Source: Porphyromonadaceae bacterium (GTDB lineage: Bacteria > Bacteroidota > Bacteroidia > Bacteroidales > CAMTPD01). From it: a DNA stretch of 10,726 nt. The DNA is taken from positions 1 to 10,726 of the forward strand of contig DLYT01000075.1 of the NCBI GenBank assembly GCA_003447595.1, in the 5' to 3' direction. Positions 1 through 5,261 of the stretch are shown piece after piece (the first letter of the stretch is position 1; every line of letters begins with the position of its first letter). Below the pieces are notes generated by a model. That model was given only the letters and a program-made list of their open reading frames with translations, ran no database searches and had not been told where the DNA came from. The position numbers and the translations under genes were made by a program.

Positions 1-337
1 CGCCCGTGCGCAGCGTGTGGTTGTGGAACAGGGTGTCTATTGTCCCTTCCTCGTTCCTTACTGTGTTGTCCTCCAATAGCCGCAGTATCTCGGAAAGGCG
101 GTAGCGGCAGCTTCCGCGTACCACCACATACTCGATACGGTGGTCGGTGCGCATACGCTGCATGGTGCGCTTGCTCACGTTGAGCATCTTCGCCGCCTGT
201 GCCGTGTCAAGCAGCTTGTCTTCGGTTTCCCGCTTCCGTTTCTTCTCGTCCCTTGCCTCGCGGATGTACCCTGCGATGTTCGCAATCTGCGCCATCATCT
301 CCTTGTAGGCGGAACTTTCCATTGTTATCACTTTCAT
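1..337 (-). CDS. Helix-turn-helix (HTH_17/excisionase-like) DNA-binding protein, 3' part cut by window start
   Basis: The first 112 residues are visible and the frame is still open at the window edge. Residues 1-40 are charged and probably helical, with a lysine/arginine-rich stretch near 30-40. A MerR/excisionase-type winged helix-turn-helix follows at about 42-90, seen in LLDTAQAAKMLNVSKRTMQRMR and then the wing before LSEILRLL. Small proteins of this shape are common next to integrases in Bacteroides conjugative and mobilizable transposons, where some act as excision factors or regulators. The ATG at 337 is preceded by the purine-rich AAAGAAAGGA; an in-frame ATG at 322 is the alternative start. 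The gene is divergent from the tandem HTH pair at 539-1175 and shares with it a palindrome at 406-420. The exact role is not shown by the sequence. Confidence 0.8.
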   Translation of the reverse strand, partial: MKVITMESSAYKEMMAQIANIAGYIREARDEKKRKRETEDKLLDTAQAAKMLNVSKRTMQRMRTDHRIEYVVVRGSCRYRLSEILRLLEDNTVRNEEGTIDTLFHNHTLRTG

Positions 338-365
338 GTTCAGTCCTTTCTTTTTGTTTCTGCGA

Positions 366-373
366 CAAAATTC
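366..373 (-). promoter_or_regulatory. Possible weak -7 box for the leftward HTH gene
   Basis: On the minus strand this reads GAATTTTG, one base away from the Bacteroidetes -7 consensus TAnnTTTG, and lies about 30 bp upstream of the ATG at 337. No clear -33 element was found, so this is tentative. Confidence 0.3.
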
Positions 374-405
374 GGCAATAAACAAAAGGGGCTTTAACAA
401 CTCAC

Positions 406-420
406 TACGTGACTCACGTA
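406..420. promoter_or_regulatory. Perfect palindrome in the divergent HTH intergenic region (candidate operator)
   Basis: TACGTGA-C-TCACGTA is a perfect 7+7 inverted repeat around one central base. It lies between the leftward HTH gene (start 337) and the rightward HTH gene (start 539). Part of it, ACTCAC, also occurs just upstream at 400-405. Its position fits an operator for one of the flanking HTH proteins; that assignment is inference. Confidence 0.5.
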
Positions 421-512
421 AGATTTTTGCGGAAGATGGCTCCGTAACCCGGTCAAACGGCGCAACAGGCAGCCTTTCAGCGGAAAACGATACGTCTTGT
501 ATGCCGTTTCGT

Positions 513-520
513 TACCTTTG
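513..520 (+). promoter_or_regulatory. Bacteroidetes -7 promoter box for the tandem HTH genes
   Basis: TACCTTTG matches TAnnTTTG exactly. Transcription would start near 526-528, which places the start codon of the next gene at 539 rather than at the upstream in-frame ATG at 501 or 497. An 11-bp palindrome, TTTGC-G-GCAAA, begins inside the box. The -33 element is not obvious. Confidence 0.6.
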
Positions 521-538
521 CGGCAAACTCTAAATGAC

Positions 539-838
539 ATGAATATGGAAATAGTATCTATCGAGAAAAAGACTTTCGAGATGATGGTGGCGGCATTCGG
601 CGCACTCTCGGAGAAGGTCGCCGCCCTGAGGCGCAAAAGCGACACGGGGCGCATGGAAAGATGGCTCACGGGCGAGGAGGTCTGCGGGCAGTTGAGAATA
701 AGCCCGCGCACGTTGCAGACGCTGCGTGACAGGCGGCTTATCGGCTACTCGCAGATAAACCGCAGGTTCTATTACAAGCCAGAGGAGGTGAAGCGGCTGA
801 TACCGCTTGTCGGCACGCTCTATCCGCACGGCAGATGA
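539..838 (+). CDS. Helix-turn-helix (HTH_17/excisionase-like) DNA-binding protein, first of a tandem pair
   Basis: This is a 99-residue protein. Residues 1-35 form a probable helix rich in charged and hydrophobic residues. An HTH_17 domain follows at about 41-90: WLTGEEVCGQLRISPRTLQ is the helix-turn-helix and RRFYYKPEEVKRLI the wing and C-terminal helix. The in-frame reading extends upstream to 497, but the -7 box at 513-520 implies a start at 539 (an ATG at 545 is also possible). It resembles the next gene in layout and is probably co-transcribed with it, 31 bp apart. Pairs of small HTH proteins are typical of Bacteroides integrative elements (compare Xis2c/Xis2d of CTnDOT), so a role in excision or its control is plausible but unproven. 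Confidence 0.8.
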   Translation: MNMEIVSIEKKTFEMMVAAFGALSEKVAALRRKSDTGRMERWLTGEEVCGQLRISPRTLQTLRDRRLIGYSQINRRFYYKPEEVKRLIPLVGTLYPHGR

Positions 839-869
839 TTTGATTTATTCACCCACTGAATCCGAAGTT

Positions 870-1175
870 ATGATGAACGAGAACAACGATGTTTTTACGA
901 TGGAAGACGAGCCGATAGCCTCTGTGGTGCAGGATATGCGCAAAGGCTCGAAATGGCTGTCCGCATTTCTGGAAAGCTACCGTCCTCCGCTGGACGGGGA
1001 ACGTTACCTGACGGACGGCGAGGTGTCGGAACTGCTCCGTGTGAGCCGGCGCACCTTGCAGGAATACCGCAACAACCGCGTGTTGCCCTTCATACTTTTG
1101 GGAGGGAAGGTGCTTTACCCGGAAACGGGGCTGCGCGGGGTACTGGAAGCGAACTACCGCAAGCCGCTGGAGTGA
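870..1175 (+). CDS. Helix-turn-helix (HTH_17/excisionase-like) DNA-binding protein, second of a tandem pair
   Basis: This is a 101-residue protein starting at ATG 870 (or the adjacent ATG at 873). An in-frame ATG at 807 lies inside the preceding gene and is less likely. An acidic N-terminus (1-25) precedes a helical linker. The HTH_17 domain spans about 45-92: YLTDGEVSELLRVSRRTLQ, then the wing with LLGGKVLYPETGL. The fold and length match the gene just upstream and the divergent gene at 1-337, so the three look like paralogues in one regulatory cluster of the transposon. A strong hairpin follows 15 bp after the stop, so the operon ends here; unlike CTnDOT, no orf3/exc-like gene follows. An excision or regulatory function is inferred only from family and context. 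Confidence 0.8.
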   Translation: MMNENNDVFTMEDEPIASVVQDMRKGSKWLSAFLESYRPPLDGERYLTDGEVSELLRVSRRTLQEYRNNRVLPFILLGGKVLYPETGLRGVLEANYRKPLE

Positions 1176-1190
1176 GGCGGTTTCATGAAA

Positions 1191-1232
1191 AAGTAAACGG
1201 GTGACACCTTTTGTGGTGCTACCCGTTTACTT
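1191..1232. terminator. Bidirectional hairpin terminator between convergent genes
   Basis: The arms AAGTAAACGGGT (1191-1202) and ACCCGTTTACTT (1221-1232) pair perfectly over 12 bp. An inner extension (GACACC with GGTGCT) adds four base pairs, a G-T wobble and one mismatch around a TTTTGT loop. It separates the rightward HTH operon from the leftward RhuM-like/integrase operon and could end transcription from both sides. Confidence 0.75.
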
Positions 1233-1252
1233 GTCTTATGGGGTATGTGCAA

Positions 1253-1615
1253 TCAGCAATACCCGGCTTTTCCGTTCTGTATGAACATCACGTATGTCTG
1301 CCGTTTCTCTTGTGAGAGTGCCTTTCCCACCAGCCATGTGCGGAACAGGTGGGTGTTGTAGGTATTCACCCTGAAAGCGACCGGGATGATGATTTCAAGG
1401 GCGTACACGTCCGCGTGCAGCCCGTTTTCAAGCTGCATGTAGCGGCACACCTCGTAGTCGTTCAGCACGTCCGACTTGCGGACGGCTCTGATGGCGGCGT
1501 TCACTGCCGGGACGGTCGTATGGAACAATCCGGCTATTTCGGTGGCGGTCATCCACACGTCGTTACCGGTTACGCTGACTGCCTTGTCCTCGATGATGAT
1601 TGTGTCACGTTTCAT
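1253..1615 (-). CDS. Short RhuM-family-like protein downstream of the integrase
   Basis: This 120-residue protein resembles the N-terminal part of the RhuM (virulence-associated, phage-type DNA-binding) family. The diagnostic run is VWMTATEIAGLFHTTVPAVN at about 21-40, a helix-turn-helix-like segment. It is followed by ..LNDYEVCRYMQL.. and a YALEIIIPVAFRV..THLFRTWLV block, matching the RhuM pattern (VWLT..QIAELF..., then NLDMIIAVGYRV....FRIWA). Full RhuM proteins are usually much longer, so this is either a minimal stand-alone version or a natural truncation; the clean start and stop favour the former. It begins 11 bp after the integrase stop and is probably co-transcribed. The reading frame runs upstream without a stop, but the integrase occupies that DNA, so ATG 1615 is chosen. 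Its function is unknown. Confidence 0.65.
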   Translation of the reverse strand: MKRDTIIIEDKAVSVTGNDVWMTATEIAGLFHTTVPAVNAAIRAVRKSDVLNDYEVCRYMQLENGLHADVYALEIIIPVAFRVNTYNTHLFRTWLVGKALSQEKRQTYVMFIQNGKAGYC

Positions 1616-1626
1616 GGCTTTTCTTT

Positions 1627-2862
1627 TTAGATGGTGCAACCTGCAAATTCCTCGACGCCGTTCAATCTTGCGGCAAGGTTCTCCATGTCCTGATTGAGCT
1701 TCTCTTTGGTTATCTTTGCGTAAATCTGCGTCGTCTTTATGCTCTTGTGTCCGAGCATGGAGCTGACCGTTTCGATGGGAACACCGTTGGAGAGGAATAT
1801 CGTCGTGGCTGCCGTGTGGCGGCTCTGATGCCACGTGATATGCTTGGTGATGCCGCAACGCTTGGCGACGGCACGGATACCGGCAAGGCACGTGTTATAA
1901 TGCGGAACGGGAAATATCCTGCCGTCCCCGCACAGTCCCCGGTATTTGCCGATTATGCGGTTGGCGATGTCGAGCAGGCGGATGTTGGACACCACGCCCG
2001 TTTTCTGGCGGTTGATGTTTATCCACTCGTGTTCGTCGAAGTAGGTGCGGATATTCTCTTCCGTAAGGTTGCGCATATCCGCGAACGACAGCCCCGTGAA
2101 GGCGCAGAACAGGTAGAGGTCGCGGTACAATTCCTGTTTGGCGTTTTTCAGTTTCCCCTCCATCAGCAGGCGGATCTCATCTTTGGTCAGGAAACTGCGT
2201 GTTGTTTCCTCCTTCTTGATTTCATACTCGCGGAACGGGTCGCGCGTCAGCCACTCGTTGTTGATGGCGATGAATACCATCGTCCGTAACGGGCAGACGT
2301 ACAGCCACACGGTATTGGTGCAGCAGTGCTTGTCCGTGCGCAGGAACATCTCGAAGTCGGAGATGAAAGCCGGGGTAAGCTCTTTTAGGGCGATGTCCTT
2401 CACATGGTAGCGGATGTCGAGGAACTCTTGCATGTGCTTGTAAACGGTGCGGTACTTCAGCAGCGTGCCTTTGGCTTTCATGCCTGCCTCCACCTGCTTC
2501 TCGTAGTCCTCGTTGTGCTGGCGGAACACCTGCATCAGCGTGTGGTAGCGGTGTTCCAGTCCGAGAAAGGCGTTCTTCACCTTCTCCGCCGTGACGAAGT
2601 TGTCACGCTCCATGATTTCCTGATAATGCCTGTTGATGCGTACCCGCATCTTGTCAAGCATACGGTTCGTTTCGAGTGCCGCCGTGCTTCTGCCCGTGAC
2701 ACGTCCACCTTTGGTGTCCCACAGTTTCGGATCGACAGTCAGTTTGCAGCTGAACTGTGTCTGGCTGCCGTCCACCGTGATGCGTCCCATGACGGGAACT
2801 GTCCCGTCCTTTTTCACTACCTGACGCTTGAGGTAGTAGATTACTGAAAATGTACTCTTCAT
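1627..2862 (-). CDS. int: Tyrosine recombinase/integrase of the CTnDOT (IntDOT) type
   Basis: This 411-residue site-specific recombinase integrates and excises the element. The start at 2862 (MKSTFSVIYYLKRQ) gives exactly the length I recall for IntDOT; the frame stays open upstream, but the promoter-like box at 2883-2890 lies there. An N-terminal arm-binding domain (about 1-90) is followed by a core-binding SAM-like domain (about 105-200) and the catalytic domain (about 220-395). Catalytic residues visible are K287 (RQKTG), H345 and R348 (WHQSRH), H372 (LGHKS) and nucleophile Y381 (QIYAKI). The usual first arginine is replaced by Ser259 (FTGLSFADM). As I recall the literature, IntDOT has the same substitution at the same position, so the enzyme should be active. 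It faces away from the putative attachment core at 3182-3191, as expected for an element end. Confidence 0.95.
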   Translation of the reverse strand: MKSTFSVIYYLKRQVVKKDGTVPVMGRITVDGSQTQFSCKLTVDPKLWDTKGGRVTGRSTAALETNRMLDKMRVRINRHYQEIMERDNFVTAEKVKNAFLGLEHRYHTLMQVFRQHNEDYEKQVEAGMKAKGTLLKYRTVYKHMQEFLDIRYHVKDIALKELTPAFISDFEMFLRTDKHCCTNTVWLYVCPLRTMVFIAINNEWLTRDPFREYEIKKEETTRSFLTKDEIRLLMEGKLKNAKQELYRDLYLFCAFTGLSFADMRNLTEENIRTYFDEHEWININRQKTGVVSNIRLLDIANRIIGKYRGLCGDGRIFPVPHYNTCLAGIRAVAKRCGITKHITWHQSRHTAATTIFLSNGVPIETVSSMLGHKSIKTTQIYAKITKEKLNQDMENLAARLNGVEEFAGCTI

Positions 2863-2882
2863 TGTCCTTAATTTTTGGGTTT

Positions 2883-2890
2883 CAAAATTA
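2883..2890 (-). promoter_or_regulatory. Bacteroidetes -7 promoter box for the integrase
   Basis: On the minus strand this reads TAATTTTG, a full match to TAnnTTTG, 20 bp upstream of the ATG at 2862. A TTTG-like -33 at the usual distance was not found, so promoter strength may depend on an activator. Confidence 0.5.
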
Positions 2891-2949
2891 GTTGGTGAAG
2901 AGTCCGGTGTTGGTACGCAAAACGGGGAGGAACGGCGCAATCTTTTTCC

Positions 2950-3139
2950 GTAACCTGATTTTTCGCATGAGTTATGGATAACTCACTATTCCTTAGAGCC
3001 TTGTTTCGCTATTCGTACCCGTTTGTCGCATTTTCGGGCATGGTTACGAACAAGTAACGTAGCGGCGTCAGGATTTGGCTTCGGCAGGGATTGTAATGGC
3101 TTCACGGATTATCGCCACTTCAACCAAAACCCTTGTAAC
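2950..3139. repeat. Cluster of GTAAC motifs and a palindrome between integrase and attachment core
   Basis: GTAAC occurs at 2950-2954, 3054-3058 and 3135-3139, with an inverted copy at 3043-3047; a further copy begins the core at 3182. A perfect inverted repeat TGAGTTA-TGGA-TAACTCA lies at 2968-2985. The 376-bp stretch 2863-3238 has no gene, and in CTnDOT-type elements the equivalent region binds integrase arm domains and a host DNA-bending factor. These motifs are candidates for such sites; the assignment is inference. Confidence 0.4.
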
Positions 3140-3181
3140 TCAATTCTATCACTATATCTTTCCGCATTTCACTTTTTTGTA

Positions 3182-3191
3182 GTAACTTTGC
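3182..3191 (+). other. Putative attachment-site core (element/chromosome junction)
   Basis: GTAACTTTGC matches the CTnDOT target core GTANNTTTGC exactly. It lies about 320 bp upstream of an IntDOT-like integrase that reads away from it, and base composition changes here from GC-rich to lower GC. DNA to the left is taken as transposon and DNA to the right as chromosome. The opposite end of the element is outside the window, so the junction is inferred rather than proven. Confidence 0.6.
3183..3190 (+). promoter_or_regulatory. -7 box of the helicase promoter, embedded in the attachment core
   Basis: TAACTTTG matches TAnnTTTG. A TTTC at 3159-3162 sits 20 bp upstream, the usual spacing for a -33 element, and lies in DNA assigned to the transposon. 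Transcription would start near 3196-3198, giving a leader of about 42 nt. Confidence 0.65.
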
Positions 3192-3208
3192 AGCCAATAT
3201 AAACAGCT

Positions 3209-3229
3209 ATGGTCAGGCGGACCATTTAA
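3209..3229 (+). promoter_or_regulatory. Leader hairpin and minimal upstream reading frame before the helicase gene
   Basis: ATGGTC (3209-3214) and GACCAT (3220-3225) form a perfect 6-bp stem with a 5-nt loop in the predicted helicase leader. The same bases form a six-codon reading frame, MVRRTI, ending in TAA at 3227-3229, ten bases before the helicase ATG. It includes the consecutive arginine codons AGG CGG. Whether it is translated or regulatory is unknown. Confidence 0.25.
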
Positions 3230-3238
3230 TTATTTGAA

Positions 3239-4507
3239 ATGACATTTAAAGAATTATCATTGATAGAGCCCATTTTGAAAGCTCTAAAACAAACGGGATA
3301 CGAGAATCCCACTCCCATACAAGAGCAGGCAATCCCTGTAATACTGTCGGGGAGAGACTTGTTAGGATGCGCTCAAACAGGTACAGGCAAAACAGCCGCA
3401 TTTTCTATACCTATCCTTCAGCAACTTTATAAATCGGATAAAACCAAAGGAATCAAAGCACTGATTTTAACTCCCACGCGCGAGCTTGCTATTCAGATTG
3501 GCGAGTGCTTTGATGCATACGAGAAATATACAGGATTGAAACATACCGTGATTTTTGGCGGTGTAGCTCAAAAACCTCAAACCGATGCCTTGCGTCAAGG
3601 TGTACAAGTATTAATAGCCACTCCGGGACGTTTGCTCGATTTGCAATCGCAAGGTTTCATTTCGCTCAAAGGGCTCGACTTCTTTGTGCTCGACGAAGCC
3701 GATCGTATGTTGGATATGGGTTTCATTCACGACATCAAGAAGGTGTTGAAACTTATTCCGGCAAAGCGTCAAACTCTCTTTTTCTCGGCTACCATGCCAC
3801 CCGAAATTGAGAAGTTGGCCTCTTCGATGCTAACCAATCCGGCAAAAGTTGAAGTAACTCCCGTATCGTCTACAGTAGAAATTATCGATCAGTCGGTTTA
3901 CTACGTAGAGAAGAAAGAGAAGAAAGACCTGCTGTTGCACTTGTTGAAGAATCCCGAAATTGAGTCGCTGCTTGTCTTTACACGTACCAAGCACGGTGCC
4001 GACAAAGTTGCCAAGATTTTGAATAAAAGCGGCATCACAGCCGAAGCCATTCACGGCAACAAATCGCAAAACGCCCGTCAGCGTGCGTTGAACGGTTTCA
4101 AGGCGCGCGCCATCCGTGTATTGATTGCAACCGATATTGCTGCGCGTGGTATCGACGTAAATCAGCTATCGCACGTCATCAACTATGAGTTGCCCAATGT
4201 GCCCGAAACCTATGTGCACCGTATCGGTCGTACCGGCCGTGCCGGACACAACGGAGTAGCCATCTCATTCTGTGAGTCAGAAGAGATGCCTTACTTAAAA
4301 GATATCCAAAAGCTTATCGGTCGTCAAATTCCGGTGATTGAAAACCATCCCTTTGTGACAGAGTCGGGAGTAAAAGCTCAAACCGTGAAGACCGAAGAGA
4401 TAAAGGCCAAAGCCAAAGAAAACAAAGTGTGGCGCGGAAGCAAAGCCAACGGTGACTTTTGGCGCAGAAAGAAAAAAACGCAATCGAAACCGGCTGCTAA
4501 AAAGTAA
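3239..4507 (+). CDS. rhlE: DEAD-box ATP-dependent RNA helicase, RhlE type
   Basis: This 422-residue protein unwinds RNA duplexes using ATP, probably in ribosome assembly or mRNA turnover in the cytoplasm. All core motifs are present in order: Q motif (GYENPTPIQ, 20-28), motif I AQTGTGKT (45-52), Ia PTRELA (79-84), Ib TPGR (128-131), II DEAD (152-155), III SAT (183-185), V ATDIAARGID (297-306) and VI HRIGRTGRAG (327-336). The tail after about 375 is rich in lysine and arginine, as in RhlE-like helicases, and probably aids RNA binding. No lesions are seen. Its promoter -7 box overlaps the transposon attachment core, so upstream control may have been changed by the insertion. A strong terminator follows. 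Other DEAD-box subtypes (DbpA, SrmB, CshA) are possible alternatives to rhlE. Confidence 0.95.
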   Translation: MTFKELSLIEPILKALKQTGYENPTPIQEQAIPVILSGRDLLGCAQTGTGKTAAFSIPILQQLYKSDKTKGIKALILTPTRELAIQIGECFDAYEKYTGLKHTVIFGGVAQKPQTDALRQGVQVLIATPGRLLDLQSQGFISLKGLDFFVLDEADRMLDMGFIHDIKKVLKLIPAKRQTLFFSATMPPEIEKLASSMLTNPAKVEVTPVSSTVEIIDQSVYYVEKKEKKDLLLHLLKNPEIESLLVFTRTKHGADKVAKILNKSGITAEAIHGNKSQNARQRALNGFKARAIRVLIATDIAARGIDVNQLSHVINYELPNVPETYVHRIGRTGRAGHNGVAISFCESEEMPYLKDIQKLIGRQIPVIENHPFVTESGVKAQTVKTEEIKAKAKENKVWRGSKANGDFWRRKKKTQSKPAAKK

Positions 4508-4528
4508 CCGGCTTATTGCCTAAACAAG

Positions 4529-4585
4529 AAGATGCGGCATTGCACATTCAAATTCTGAATGCAGCAATACCGCATCTTTCTTTTT
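4529..4585. terminator. Large bidirectional hairpin terminator between helicase and ferredoxin genes
   Basis: The arms AAGATGCGGCATTGC (4529-4543) and GCAATACCGCATCTT (4564-4578) pair except at one position. An inner stem CATTCA/TGAATG (4545-4550 with 4556-4561) closes an AATTC loop. A T-rich tract TCTTTTT follows on the plus strand. On the minus strand the single mismatch becomes a G-U wobble, so the hairpin can serve both convergent genes. Confidence 0.85.
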
Positions 4586-4596
4586 GAGGTAAACCA

Positions 4597-5181
4597 TCAG
4601 CTTATGGCCTTTTTAGGGCAAAGCTCCACGCACTTCATGCATTGCAGGCAAAACAACTCGTGATGTGTAGCAGCCTTCTTATCTTTGATGATAAAAACCG
4701 AAGCCGGACACTTCTTGATACAACGCTTGCATCCTATACAGCGAGCAACATCTACCCGGGGTGCAAAGGCTTTCCCCGCTTTACGGTTTTTAAACCAACG
4801 CAGTCGTTTCCGAAAATGCAATACCATCAAGACCATTGCAACCAATCCCAGTTTGCCATGAATACCACCCACTACATGAGAACCCTGAGGCAAACAAAAA
4901 ACAACCGTGGCAATAAGGCCCGTCACTAAGGTAATAGCTCCCAAAACAGTGAGCCACTGAGTTGCTTTAACATAACGCATTCGACCATGAATATAGAGAT
5001 GATATCCAATCATCAGCATCAGCAAAGAGCAACATGCCACATGCAGCCACACCCAAAAACGAAAAACTAAGCCTAAGAAGACCGATCCATGAATACATTC
5101 GAGTAAGATGCTACTAATCAGAGCTATTAAGGCAGTAAGTGATAGCAAATAGTTAAAACGGTACAAACTTTTATCTTTCAT
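4597..5181 (-). CDS. Four-helix membrane protein with C-terminal double [4Fe-4S] ferredoxin domain
   Basis: This 194-residue protein probably carries electrons at the inner membrane. Four hydrophobic segments lie at about 8-28, 36-60, 76-96 and 106-123. They contain histidines that could bind haem b (H47 and H61 in or next to helix 2, H108 and H122 around helix 4), as in DUF4405/cytochrome-b-like proteins. A basic loop (123-137) leads to a bacterial ferredoxin domain with two CxxCxxCxxxCP clusters: C148/C151/C154/C158 and C178/C181/C184/C188. The basic loop after the last helix suggests the Fe-S domain is cytoplasmic. The gene is divergent from an AraC regulator, and a perfect inverted repeat overlaps both promoters, which suggests control by that regulator. 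Substrate and partners are unknown; haem binding is inference. Confidence 0.8.
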   Translation of the reverse strand: MKDKSLYRFNYLLSLTALIALISSILLECIHGSVFLGLVFRFWVWLHVACCSLLMLMIGYHLYIHGRMRYVKATQWLTVLGAITLVTGLIATVVFCLPQGSHVVGGIHGKLGLVAMVLMVLHFRKRLRWFKNRKAGKAFAPRVDVARCIGCKRCIKKCPASVFIIKDKKAATHHELFCLQCMKCVELCPKKAIS

Positions 5182-5191
5182 CTTTTTTCTG

Positions 5192-5199
5192 CAAAGATA
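5192..5199 (-). promoter_or_regulatory. -7 box for the membrane ferredoxin gene
   Basis: On the minus strand this reads TATCTTTG, matching TAnnTTTG, 10 bp upstream of the ATG at 5181. A minus-strand TTTG at 5215-5218, inside the left arm of the inverted repeat, may serve as the -33 element, although the 15-bp spacing is short. Confidence 0.6.
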
Positions 5200-5203
5200 A
5201 AGT

Positions 5204-5245
5204 GAATACTATTGCAAATAGTTTACTATATTTGCAATAGTATTC
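5204..5245. promoter_or_regulatory. Perfect 17-bp inverted repeat in the divergent ferredoxin/araC promoter (candidate operator)
   Basis: GAATACTATTGCAAATA (5204-5220) is repeated in exact inverted form at 5229-5245 (TATTTGCAATAGTATTC), separated by the 8-bp spacer GTTTACTA. The right arm overlaps the araC -7 box and the left arm overlaps the -33 region of the ferredoxin gene. The length and symmetry fit a regulator dimer binding site, most simply that of the adjacent AraC protein; RNA-level pairing is an alternative. Confidence 0.75.
5227..5234 (+). promoter_or_regulatory. -7 box for the AraC-family gene
   Basis: TATATTTG matches TAnnTTTG. Transcription would start near 5240, about 20 nt before the ATG at 5262. 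It lies partly inside the right arm of the inverted repeat, so a bound protein would affect this promoter. Confidence 0.6.
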
Positions 5246-5261
5246 TTAATATTGACCGATA

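Noticed and set aside
511..521. Second attachment core at TTACCTTTGC
   Set aside because: It differs from GTANNTTTGC at the first base and fits better as the -7 box of the HTH operon inside the element.
530..829. Minus-strand reading frames at 394-711 and 530-829
   Set aside because: They lie opposite the HTH gene at 539-838, which has a matching promoter, HTH domain and tandem partner.
1600..2847. Long plus-strand reading frames (1600-2289, 2138-2410, 2404-2847)
   Set aside because: They are antisense to the integrase, which has full catalytic motifs; their products have no recognizable features and reflect GC-rich codon usage on the other strand.
1627..2862. Integrase inactive because the first catalytic arginine is missing
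   Set aside because: The serine at this position is, to my knowledge, a normal feature of IntDOT, and all other catalytic residues are present.
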